This document shows, piece after piece, positions 1 through 6,583 of a stretch of 26,743 nucleotides of DNA. The notes under the pieces were generated by a model. The model saw nothing but the letters and a program-made list of their open reading frames with translations, was not told where the DNA came from and did not search any database. The stretch's first letter is position 1. Every line of letters begins with the position of its first letter. The stretch is from assembly GCA_023388955.1 (NCBI GenBank), contig JAEWFH010000050.1:1-26743 (forward strand). Reading direction: 5' to 3'. Position numbers and translations under genes: made by a program. Source of the DNA: Pseudomonadota bacterium. GTDB taxonomy: Bacteria > Pseudomonadota > Gammaproteobacteria > Xanthomonadales > Xanthomonadaceae.

Positions 1-138
1 GGCACGCTCTTCCCACCACGACGGCCGGAACCATTCCGGCTCGGCTTGTCGTACCAGTGCGCTGTCGAACAGAATCGCGCCGTAGCCCCGCTCCTCACGG
101 AACGGCGTCAATCCCTCGGTGGCGTCGTACCCCGTCAT
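1..138 (-). CDS. kdkA: 3-deoxy-D-manno-octulosonic acid (Kdo) kinase, N-terminal fragment
   Basis: The first 46 codons read leftward from an ATG at 136-138 and stay open to the window edge, so about four fifths of the gene is missing. The visible peptide starts MTGYDATEGLTPFREERGYG and continues with an AILFD segment, which resembles the N-terminus of KdkA proteins of Xanthomonadales. These belong to the RfaP/KdkA kinase-like fold and phosphorylate the Kdo residue of the lipopolysaccharide inner core at the cytoplasmic side of the inner membrane. The kinase motifs lie outside the window, so the call rests on the N-terminus and on the divergent glycosyltransferase next door. The starts of the two genes are only 18 bases apart. 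A heptose kinase of the same fold is the main alternative. Confidence 0.68.
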   Translation of the reverse strand, partial: MTGYDATEGLTPFREERGYGAILFDSALVRQAEPEWFRPSWWEERA

Positions 139-156
139 ATCCGCCGGAGTCTAACA

Positions 157-1245
157 ATTACAAACGACCGCGCACCTGCTTCGCTCTGCCTGCTGCGATT
201 GTCCGCCCTGGGCGACGTCACCCACGTCGTCCCCCTGGTCCGCACGCTGCAGGCAGCCTGGCCCTCGCTGCCGCTGACCTGGGTGATCGGCCGGGGCGAG
301 CACCGGCTGTTGGAAGGGCTGGAAGGGGTGGAGTTCCTCGAGTACGACAAGAAGACCGGCCTTCGCGGGATGCGGGCGGTGCGTGCCGCGCTCCGCAAGG
401 ACCGCGAACGCTTCGACGTGCTGCTCCAGCTGCAGGTCGCCGGACGCGCCAATCTGCTGTCGGCCTTCATTCCCGCGCGCCTGCGGGTGGGCTATGACAG
501 GGCCCGGTCCAAGGACGGGCATGGACTCTTCATCAACACCCGCATCGCGGACCGGCCGGGCATCCACGTGCTCGACGCGATCGGCAGCTTCTGCGAGCCG
601 CTGGGACTGCGCCAGGAGCGCGTGCGCTGGGACCTGCCGGTGCCCGACGAGGCCTGGGAATGGGCCGGGGCGCAATGGGAGGACGACGGCCGCCGGGTGC
701 TGATGATCTCCCCGTGCTCCAGCCACGTGCTGCGCAACTGGCCGGCGGAACGTTTCGCCGCCCTGGCCCGCCACGCCCTGCGCCAGGGCTGGCGGGTGGT
801 GCTGTGCGGGGGCCGCAGCGCGCTGGAGCGCAGCACCGCGGATGCCATCATCGCCGCCACCGACGGGCCGGTGCTGGACCTGGTCGGCAAGGACACGCTC
901 AAGCAGCTGCCTGCCCTGCTGGCCCGCGCCGACCTGCTGGCCACGCCAGACTCGGGTCCGATGCACATCGCCAACGCGATGGGCACCAAGGTGCTGGGCC
1001 TGCATGCGGCGACCAACCCGGCGCGCAGCGGCCCGTATTCGGACCGGCGCTACTGCGTGGACCGCTACGACGACGCCGCCCGCCGCTACCTGGGCAGGCC
1101 GGCAGCGGAACTGCGCTGGGGCACCCGGATCGAGCGCGAGGGACTCATGGAGCTGGTGGCGGTCGACGATGCGGTCGCCGCCTTCGAGCGCTACCGGGCC
1201 GACTACCCGGGGCCGGCTCAGGGCGTCGGCGCAGCCCCCCGGTAG
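157..1245 (+). CDS. glycosyltransferase family 9 protein (heptosyltransferase-like)
   Basis: About 362 residues of the GT9 fold, the family of ADP-heptose:LPS heptosyltransferases, which transfer sugars to the lipopolysaccharide core at the cytoplasmic face of the inner membrane. The N-terminus carries the family signature LLRLSALGDVTHVVPLVRTL. The C-terminal half holds the donor-site pattern: ISPCSS near residue 220, then LVGKDTLKQLPALLARADLL and the TPDSGPMHIANAMG segment. The reading frame is open from a TTG at 46, but that start would overlap the divergent kinase gene and add non-family residues. A GGAG at 146-149 sits 7 bases before an ATT at 157, which would start MTNDRAPASL, so I place the start there with a rare ATT codon. 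The 3' end overlaps the convergent DUF6165 gene by 28 bases. The exact acceptor sugar cannot be read from the sequence. Confidence 0.85.
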   Translation: MTNDRAPASLCLLRLSALGDVTHVVPLVRTLQAAWPSLPLTWVIGRGEHRLLEGLEGVEFLEYDKKTGLRGMRAVRAALRKDRERFDVLLQLQVAGRANLLSAFIPARLRVGYDRARSKDGHGLFINTRIADRPGIHVLDAIGSFCEPLGLRQERVRWDLPVPDEAWEWAGAQWEDDGRRVLMISPCSSHVLRNWPAERFAALARHALRQGWRVVLCGGRSALERSTADAIIAATDGPVLDLVGKDTLKQLPALLARADLLATPDSGPMHIANAMGTKVLGLHAATNPARSGPYSDRRYCVDRYDDAARRYLGRPAAELRWGTRIEREGLMELVAVDDAVAAFERYRADYPGPAQGVGAAPR

Positions 1246-1628
1246 TCCTGGTAGGACTTTTCCTCGACATAGGACGAACCCAGCGCCAGGTTGATCTGCT
1301 TCTTCACCCGCGCGCGCTCGTCGTTCTCGAAGTAGACGCTGCGCGCCAGCTTCACGAACTCCCCGTCGAACTCCCCCGCCTTCTCCTTCAGGCGCACCTC
1401 GTCCTCGATTTCCCACAGGCGCTCGTTGACCGCCTTGAGCTCGGCCCGCAGGCGGGCGATGTCGGTACCGGCGGCGGGGTGCCCCATCCAGGTCCGCTCC
1501 AGCGCCGACAGCTCCGTGCGCACGTTGGCCAGCTTGGCCGCGTCGGTCATGCGCTCGGACTTGATCTGCAGGATCGCGATCTTGTCGAGCAACTCGCCGA
1601 AGGAAACGGGGACCAGGATCTCGGACAT
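1218..1628 (-). CDS. DUF6165 family protein, probably linked to lipopolysaccharide biosynthesis
   Basis: A 136-residue soluble protein starting MSEILVPVSFGELLDKIAIL. I recognise it as the DUF6165 family, which has no established biochemical function. The sequence is rich in charged residues and probably mostly helical: residues 5-50 and 60-120 show heptad-like spacing of Leu/Ile with Glu, Lys and Arg, and no membrane segment or signal peptide is present. The start is the only ATG that gives the conserved N-terminus, and its ribosome binding site is weak. The gene converges on the glycosyltransferase and the two coding ends overlap by 28 bases. Its placement beside Kdo kinase and GT9 genes suggests a role in lipopolysaccharide assembly, but that is inference from neighbours only. 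Confidence 0.82.
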   Translation of the reverse strand: MSEILVPVSFGELLDKIAILQIKSERMTDAAKLANVRTELSALERTWMGHPAAGTDIARLRAELKAVNERLWEIEDEVRLKEKAGEFDGEFVKLARSVYFENDERARVKKQINLALGSSYVEEKSYQDYRGAAPTP

Positions 1629-1702
1629 GCGGGGACCGGTTGCAGGCGGGGCGCCCAGTGTAACGGCTGCCGGCGGGGCCGCACCGTGTCCCCCGCCGCC
1701 GC

Positions 1703-1731
1703 TTGTCGGCCGGCGCCGTGGCCCGTATCAT
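1703..1731 (+). promoter_or_regulatory. sigma-70-type promoter of tRNA-Ser
   Basis: TTGTCG at 1703-1708 (4 of 6 consensus bases) is followed after exactly 17 bases by TATCAT at 1726-1731 (5 of 6). The expected start of transcription is near 1738, about 30 bases before the tRNA. The elements were matched by eye. Confidence 0.65.
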
Positions 1732-1767
1732 TACGCGCCCGCCGCGGTACGCGCGGCGCGGCCCACC

Positions 1768-1858
1768 GGAGAGGTGGCAGAGTGGTTGAATGTACCTGAC
1801 TCGAAATCAGGCAGGCGTTTATAGCGCCTCGGGGGTTCGAATCCCCCCCTCTCCGCCA
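1768..1858 (+). tRNA. tRNA-Ser(CGA)
   Basis: A complete class II tRNA with a long variable arm and an encoded CCA end (1856-1858). The acceptor stem GGAGAGG pairs with CCTCTCC. The anticodon stem CCTGA/TCAGG holds the loop CTCGAAA, with anticodon CGA at 1802-1804, which reads UCG serine codons. The T arm GGGGG-TTCGAAT-CCCCC is intact. It has its own promoter and terminator and so appears to be a single-gene unit. Confidence 0.97.
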
Positions 1859-1872
1859 GATTTGCAAGCATT

Positions 1873-1906
1873 GGACGATCCCGGCCTGCCGCCGGGATCG
1901 TCCTTT
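1873..1906 (+). terminator. rho-independent terminator of tRNA-Ser
   Basis: A perfect 13-bp inverted repeat (GGACGATCCCGGC, arms 1873-1885 and 1891-1903) with a 5-base loop is followed by a short TTT run. It lies 14 bases after the tRNA CCA end. The T run is short, but the stem is very stable. Confidence 0.8.
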
Positions 1907-1995
1907 CGTACGCTTGTGTACTGGCCCCGCGGCATCGATGATTCCGTTCAAGTTGCCAATACGCCCGCTGCCGCGATGGCCCCGCCTGCCCGCAC

Positions 1996-2700
1996 ATGAT
2001 CGAATTCGGACACCTGACCCACGTCGGCCTGCGTCGGGAGCTCAACGAGGACAGCTACTACGGCGACGGGGAGCTGGGCCTGTGGCTGGTCGCGGACGGC
2101 ATGGGTGGCCATGACTACGGTGAGGTGGCCAGCGCGCTCGCGCGCGAGTCGATCGTGCGCGAGGTGCGTGCCGGCACTCCGCTCCAGCAGGCGGTCCGCA
2201 TCGCCGACGAGGAGATCATCCGCACTTCGCGCACCCGCCGCGATGCGCTGCCGATGGGAACCACCGTGGTCGCGGCGCGCATCGCGGGGCGCCGCTTCGA
2301 GGTGGCCTGGGTCGGCGACAGCCGCATCTACCTGTGGCGCGAGGGACAACTGGCCCAGCTATCGCAGGACCACAGCTACGTGCAGGAACTGGTCGCCAGC
2401 GGCGCGATCAGCCACGAGCAGGCCCGCAACCACCCGCAGCGCAACGTGGTCACCCAGGCGCTGGGCGTCACTGATCCCAGCGAGCTGAACGTGGAAACGA
2501 CGGTCGGCGAACTGCGCCCGGGCATGCAGCTGCTGCTGTGCAGCGACGGGCTCACCGAGGAAGTAGGCGATGCCGAGATCGCGCGCGTGCTCGCCCTGGG
2601 CGACTGCAGCGCCCAGGAATGCGTTGACATGCTGGTGGCCGCGGCCCTGGATGCCGGTGGCTCCGACAACATCACCGTGATCCTGGTCCGCAACCACTGA
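1996..2700 (+). CDS. PP2C-family serine/threonine protein phosphatase
   Basis: A 234-residue cytosolic metal-dependent phosphatase of the PP2C (PPM) family, similar to bacterial Stp/PrpC enzymes that remove phosphate from Ser and Thr. All the expected motifs are present: RELNEDS at 14-20, the metal-binding DGMGGH at 34-39, VGDSR at 107-111 with the following hydrophobic strand, CSDGL at 182-186 and the final SDNITV at 223-228. D34, D184 and D224 are the likely Mn/Mg ligands. The length is a bare catalytic domain, with no membrane anchor or regulatory domain. No Hanks-type kinase gene is visible beside it, so the partner kinase is unknown. The start ATG has no strong ribosome binding site, but it gives the normal family N-terminus. 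The gene converges on dnaQ with a 27-base gap. Confidence 0.93.
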   Translation: MIEFGHLTHVGLRRELNEDSYYGDGELGLWLVADGMGGHDYGEVASALARESIVREVRAGTPLQQAVRIADEEIIRTSRTRRDALPMGTTVVAARIAGRRFEVAWVGDSRIYLWREGQLAQLSQDHSYVQELVASGAISHEQARNHPQRNVVTQALGVTDPSELNVETTVGELRPGMQLLLCSDGLTEEVGDAEIARVLALGDCSAQECVDMLVAAALDAGGSDNITVILVRNH

Positions 2701-2727
2701 ACCCGGATCCCGGCGGGCTGCCCACGG

Positions 2728-3459
2728 TCAGGCCGGAACGGCTTCCCGGTCCGGCATGCCGCTGCCGGCCATCCTGTCCCAGACCGCCTGTCCGGCCCGC
2801 GCGCGCAAAGCCTCCAGCCGTGCCTCGTGGGCGGCAAGCTCGTCGGCGTGGACCGCGACCCGCGGCCGCGGCAGGCGGCTGTCATAACGCACCAGCACTG
2901 CGGATCCGGCCTCATCGCCGGTCGCGAAGCCGATCTCCTCCTGGCCCGAGGTCAAGCCGATGTAGACCTCGGCCAGCAGCTGCGCATCCAGCAACGCGCC
3001 ATGCAGCTGGCGGTGCGTGTTGTCGACCCCCAGCCTGCGGCACAACGCATCCAGTGAGTTGCGCTGGCCCGGATAGCGCTCGCGGGCCAGCGCCAGGGAA
3101 TCCTCGATCCGGCAACGGTCGGCCAGGCAGCCGTGGTGGGCGCCGGCCAGGCGCAGCTCGTTGTCCAGGAAGCCGACGTCGAAGGCGGCGTTGTGGATCA
3201 CCAGTTCGGCGCCGTCGATGAAGGCCAGGAACTCGTCGACGACCTCGGCGAAGCGCGGCTTGTCGGCCAGGAAGTCCAGGGTCAGGCCGGTGACTTCCTG
3301 CGCGCCCTGTTCGAACTCGCGGTCCGGATTGAGGTACTGGTGGTACGTCCGTCCGGTCGGCCGGCGCTCGACGAACTCCACGCAGCCGATCTCGACCACG
3401 CGGTTGCCGCGTTCCCAGCTCAGGCCGGTGGTTTCGGTATCAAGGATGACTTGGCGCAT
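2728..3459 (-). CDS. dnaQ: DNA polymerase III epsilon subunit (3'-5' proofreading exonuclease)
   Basis: A 243-residue DEDDh exonuclease that proofreads within the replicative polymerase III core. The motifs are DTET at 7-10 (D7, E9), HNAAFD at 89-94 (D94) and HGALLD at 153-158 (catalytic H153, D158). Residues 1-170 form the exonuclease domain. The C-terminal 70 residues are expected to bind the alpha subunit. I chose the ATG at 3457-3459, which gives MRQVILDTET; another ATG three codons upstream (3466-3468, MPGMRQ) is possible, and neither has a clear ribosome binding site. The gene follows rnhA on the same strand with a short gap of 14 to 23 bases, so they are probably co-transcribed. In Escherichia coli rnhA and dnaQ are adjacent but divergent. 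Confidence 0.96.
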   Translation of the reverse strand: MRQVILDTETTGLSWERGNRVVEIGCVEFVERRPTGRTYHQYLNPDREFEQGAQEVTGLTLDFLADKPRFAEVVDEFLAFIDGAELVIHNAAFDVGFLDNELRLAGAHHGCLADRCRIEDSLALARERYPGQRNSLDALCRRLGVDNTHRQLHGALLDAQLLAEVYIGLTSGQEEIGFATGDEAGSAVLVRYDSRLPRPRVAVHADELAAHEARLEALRARAGQAVWDRMAGSGMPDREAVPA

Positions 3460-3482
3460 GCCCGGCATTCTACCGTTGCCGC

Positions 3483-3944
3483 TCAGGCCGGGGTCCCGGC
3501 TCGCTGGGCCACGGCCTGGAGACGGGCGAGCCCGTCGACGCGCTCGTTGTCCGGATCGCCGGAGTGGCCCTTGACCCAGCGCCAGTCGACCTGGTGCGGC
3601 GCGGTGGCCAGCTGCAGCCGCTCCCACAGGTCCCGGTTCTTGACCGCTCCCCCGCCGGAGGTCTTCCAGCCCTTCCGGATCCAGCCCGGGAGCCATTGGG
3701 TGATGCCCTGCCGCACGTACTGGGAGTCGGTGTGGAGGGTGACCTGGCAGGGTTCGCGCAGCACCTCAAGGGCCATGATCGCGGCCATGAGCTCCATGCG
3801 GTTGTTGGTGGTCTGCGGCTCGCCGCCAGCGAGTTCGCGCTCCTTGCCGCGGTAGCGCAGCAGGGCCGCCCAGCCACCGGGGCCGGGATTGCCGAGGCAG
3901 GCGCCATCGGTATGGATCTGGACGTGCTTGGAGGATTCGGTCAT
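3483..3944 (-). CDS. rnhA: ribonuclease HI
   Basis: A 153-residue RNase HI that cuts the RNA strand of RNA-DNA hybrids in the cytoplasm (R-loops and primers). The catalytic acidic residues are visible: D13 in HTDGAC, E51 in NNRMELMAA, D73 in HTDSQYV and D137 in NERVDGLA, with the helper histidine H127 in VKGHSG. The length matches the family. The ATG at 3942-3944 starts MTESSKHVQIHTDG and is preceded by a G-rich GGCGGG that is too close to be ideal. The reading frame continues upstream, but the upstream residues are not family-like and would overlap the methyltransferase gene. The gene starts 7 bases after that methyltransferase stop and precedes dnaQ, so the three look like one operon. Confidence 0.96.
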   Translation of the reverse strand: MTESSKHVQIHTDGACLGNPGPGGWAALLRYRGKERELAGGEPQTTNNRMELMAAIMALEVLREPCQVTLHTDSQYVRQGITQWLPGWIRKGWKTSGGGAVKNRDLWERLQLATAPHQVDWRWVKGHSGDPDNERVDGLARLQAVAQRAGTPA

Positions 3945-3951
3945 CCCGCCA

Positions 3952-4674
3952 TTATCGTCGAGCGGCCGCTCCCGAGGCATGGCCGGCGGCCCGGCCCGCG
4001 ACCGGCGAGGCGGCCGGTCGCCAGCGCAGCACGCGCAGGCCACCTTCGCGCACCCCCGCCTGCACCCGCTTGGTGACCGTCAGCGCCAGCCCCGCACGCA
4101 GCAGGTCGTGGGCCCCCACCCCCGCCGGCCCCGGGGTGGGCTTCCAGGCCGGACCAAGCCACTGCAGCTGCACGGCCCCGGACGGAAAGCCCGCCTTGCG
4201 CAGCGCCGCCTGCCATCCACCCGGCGTGCGGGCCTGCAGGCCGGTGCCGGCCCAGCGCAGCCGGTAGGGTGCCCAGGGGTTGAGGCCGGCCAGCCACAGG
4301 CATCCCCCCGGGGCCAGCACCCGTGCACACTCCTCCAGCAGCCCGGGGGCACCGGCATCGTCGAGGACGTGCTGGAGCAGGATTGCGCCGACCGACTCGC
4401 TGGCCAGGGGCAGTGGTAGCGTGCAGCGCAGCGACCCGGTCCAGTGGCCGTCGCCGGGCCTGAGCACCAGGCCACGCGCGGCGGCGGGGGCAGAGGCCCC
4501 GGCCACCCCGAACCACAGCCATGGACGTGCCGGACAGCCGGCGACCACCCGCCGCACCGCTTCCACCTCGCTCGCCAGCAGCGCCTGCCCGGCGTCACCG
4601 GCGAACCAGCCCAGCGCTTCCGGCGCGGCCGAGGGAGGCGGCGTTCCTTGACGATGGGGGAACAGCACGGGCAT
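3952..4674 (-). CDS. class I SAM-dependent methyltransferase, YafS-like
   Basis: About 240 residues with a degenerate Rossmann methyltransferase pattern. A segment near residues 45-60 (WLWFGVAGA) stands where the glycine-rich motif I would be. A post-I stretch LPLASESVGAILLQHVLDD follows near 90-110, and then ECARVLAPGGCLWLAGLNPW near 120-140, typical of the family. The position between gloB and rnhA matches E. coli yafS, whose function is not established, so the substrate is unknown. Motif I is poorly conserved, which raises the possibility of weak or altered cofactor binding. The start ATG at 4672-4674 gives MPVLFPHRQG and has no clear ribosome binding site. The gene is divergent from gloB across 108 bases. 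Confidence 0.78.
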   Translation of the reverse strand: MPVLFPHRQGTPPPSAAPEALGWFAGDAGQALLASEVEAVRRVVAGCPARPWLWFGVAGASAPAAARGLVLRPGDGHWTGSLRCTLPLPLASESVGAILLQHVLDDAGAPGLLEECARVLAPGGCLWLAGLNPWAPYRLRWAGTGLQARTPGGWQAALRKAGFPSGAVQLQWLGPAWKPTPGPAGVGAHDLLRAGLALTVTKRVQAGVREGGLRVLRWRPAASPVAGRAAGHASGAAARR

Positions 4675-4782
4675 GGTCGCGGACTTGCGGCACCGGCAAC
4701 GGTTTCCGCCATTCTGCGCTTTCTGCGCCACGACCGGCATCCGGGCCCACCCGTTCCGGCCAGGCAGCAACCAGGAGCCCGC

Positions 4783-5553
4783 ATGCAACTGCACGCCCTG
4801 TCCGCCTTCGACGACAACTACATCTGGCTGCTCGAAGAGGCGGGCCAGGCACTGGTGGTCGACCCGGGCGAGGCCGGGCTGGTCCTGGCGGCGGCCGCAT
4901 CGGGGCGGCGGCCGGACGCCGTGCTGCTGACCCATCACCACGGCGACCACGTCGGCGGCGTGCCGGAACTATTGCGGCAATGGCCGGACCTGGAGGTCAT
5001 CGCCCCGGTCGATGAGCGCATCGCGCACGCCACCCGGCGGGTCGGCGAAGGCGACGTGGTCGAACTGTGCGGACATGCATTCCAGGTACTCGAGGTACCC
5101 GGCCATACCCGCAGCCACGTGGCCTTCCATGCCAGCGAAGACGGCGGGATCCTGTTCAGCGGCGACACCTTGTTCAGCCTGGGTTGCGGGCGGCTCTTCG
5201 AGGGTAGCCCCGCCCAGATGCACCACTCGCTGTCGCGACTGGCCGCCCTCCCGGGGTCTACCCGGGTGTGTTGCGGCCATGAGTACACGCTGGCCAATGC
5301 CGCCTTCGCGCGGGCCGTGGAGCCCGGCAACGCAGCCCTGGCCCGGCGTACCGAAGAGGTCCATGCCATGCGCACCGCCCATCGCCCCACCCTGCCCTCG
5401 TCGCTGGCCGACGAGCGGGCCTGCAATCCGTTCCTGCGCTGCGACCAGCCGCAGGTGGCCGCGGCGGCGGCCCGCCACGCAGGCCAGCCACCGGGCGGAC
5501 CGGTGGAGACGTTCGCGGCCCTGCGGGCCTGGAAGGACGGATTCCGGGCATGA
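4783..5553 (+). CDS. gloB: hydroxyacylglutathione hydrolase (glyoxalase II)
   Basis: A 256-residue metallo-beta-lactamase-fold thioesterase that hydrolyses S-lactoylglutathione to D-lactate and glutathione, the second step of methylglyoxal detoxification in the cytosol. The metal-binding motif THHHGDH is at 50-56 (H51, H53, D55, H56), with further ligands H108 in PGHTRSH, D128 in FSGDTLF and H166 in CGHEY. The C-terminal substrate-binding segment ERACNPFLR is present. The start ATG at 4783 follows AGGAG (4773-4777) with 5-base spacing and gives the usual N-terminus MQLHALSAFDDNYIWLL. Its stop overlaps the start of the next gene (ATGA), so the two are probably translationally coupled. Confidence 0.97.
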   Translation: MQLHALSAFDDNYIWLLEEAGQALVVDPGEAGLVLAAAASGRRPDAVLLTHHHGDHVGGVPELLRQWPDLEVIAPVDERIAHATRRVGEGDVVELCGHAFQVLEVPGHTRSHVAFHASEDGGILFSGDTLFSLGCGRLFEGSPAQMHHSLSRLAALPGSTRVCCGHEYTLANAAFARAVEPGNAALARRTEEVHAMRTAHRPTLPSSLADERACNPFLRCDQPQVAAAAARHAGQPPGGPVETFAALRAWKDGFRA

Positions 5554-6521
5554 GCCGCGGCCAACGCGGCACGCGCCTGCGCGGCCTGGTCGCCGGCCTG
5601 GTGCTGGCCCTGGCGACCGCGCCGGCAACGGCCGCCGACCCGGTCGCCACGTCCGGCGAATCCTCCCGCACCCACCTCGATACCCGCAGCGGGATGGCGA
5701 TCTACGGCAGCTTCCGCGAGGGACTCGCGAATCCCAGCTGTCCCGCCGGCGCCAGCGAACGCTGGCAGGCACACTTCGCCAGCGCCCCCGACCAGCTCGC
5801 CACCGACCCCGACGAGTCCCTGGCCCTGTTCGGCTACGTGGTCGACGCGGTCCGCGCCGCGCACCTGCCGACGGAGTACGCGCTGATCCCCTTCGTGGAA
5901 AGCGGCTACCGCGCCAACGCCCGCAGCCCTTCCGGTCCCGCCGGGCTGTGGCAGATGATCAAGATCACGGCCCGCAACCACAAGGTCCCGATTCGCGCCG
6001 GCTACGACGGCAGGCTGTCCCCGGTCGATTCCACCCGCGCCGCGGTCCGCTACCTCAAGACGCTCCACGGCATGTTCGCCGGCGACTGGCGACTGGCCGC
6101 GATGGCGTACAACGCCGGCGAATACCGGGTGCTCGGCGCCCTGCGCCGCAGCGGCCAGCAGGCCCGTGACGTGGACCTGGACGCCCTGCAGGGCGTGCCC
6201 CGCATCACCCGCTCCTACGTCGCCAAGATCCAGGCCCTGACCTGCGTGATGCTCGAGGCCGGCGAGGCGCACGCCTGGCAGGCCGCGATGGAGCTTCCCG
6301 TCCCACGGCTGCACGAGGTTGAACTGCCTGGTGACGTGACGCGGCTGCGTGAGTGGGCGGCCCGGCACGAACAGGACGCCGCCACCCTGCGCCGGCTCAA
6401 CCCGGTGTACGTCGATGGCCGGGTCGCACGGCCGGATGGCCAGCCGGCACGCCTGCTGGCCGCCGCGCCGGCACGGAGCACGGTTCCGCCCGCGGGTGGC
6501 GCCGCCGGCGGCAGTCGTTGA
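5550..6521 (+). CDS. MltD-like membrane-bound lytic murein transglycosylase
   Basis: A 323-residue exported protein of the GH23 (SLT) fold that cleaves peptidoglycan between MurNAc and GlcNAc with formation of the 1,6-anhydro product. Residues 1-29 form a signal peptide (RLRGLVAGLVLALATAPATAA) with a likely cut after the AxA-type motif. No lipobox Cys is visible. The catalytic glutamate is E117 in FVESGY, followed by SPSGPAGLWQM at 126-136 and AYNAGE at 186-191. E. coli MltD is longer, with C-terminal LysM repeats. Here the region after about residue 260 has at most one degenerate LysM-like stretch, so substrate anchoring may differ. The start overlaps the gloB stop by 4 bases. The gloB-mltD pairing is conserved in E. 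coli. Confidence 0.88.
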   Translation: MSRGQRGTRLRGLVAGLVLALATAPATAADPVATSGESSRTHLDTRSGMAIYGSFREGLANPSCPAGASERWQAHFASAPDQLATDPDESLALFGYVVDAVRAAHLPTEYALIPFVESGYRANARSPSGPAGLWQMIKITARNHKVPIRAGYDGRLSPVDSTRAAVRYLKTLHGMFAGDWRLAAMAYNAGEYRVLGALRRSGQQARDVDLDALQGVPRITRSYVAKIQALTCVMLEAGEAHAWQAAMELPVPRLHEVELPGDVTRLREWAARHEQDAATLRRLNPVYVDGRVARPDGQPARLLAAAPARSTVPPAGGAAGGSR

Positions 6522-6583
6522 GCAGGCTAAACTAGCGGCCTGCACGGCCATGCCGGCCGCGCACGGATCATCGAGGAGCATCC

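Noticed and set aside
151..1731. 526-codon open frame on the minus strand across the glycosyltransferase and DUF6165 genes
   Set aside because: It overlaps two well-supported genes in other frames and resembles no family.
6535..6560. Inverted repeat GCGGCC/GGCCGC before fabI as a regulatory element
   Set aside because: Short GC palindromes are frequent by chance in this composition, and nothing else supports a riboswitch or attenuator.
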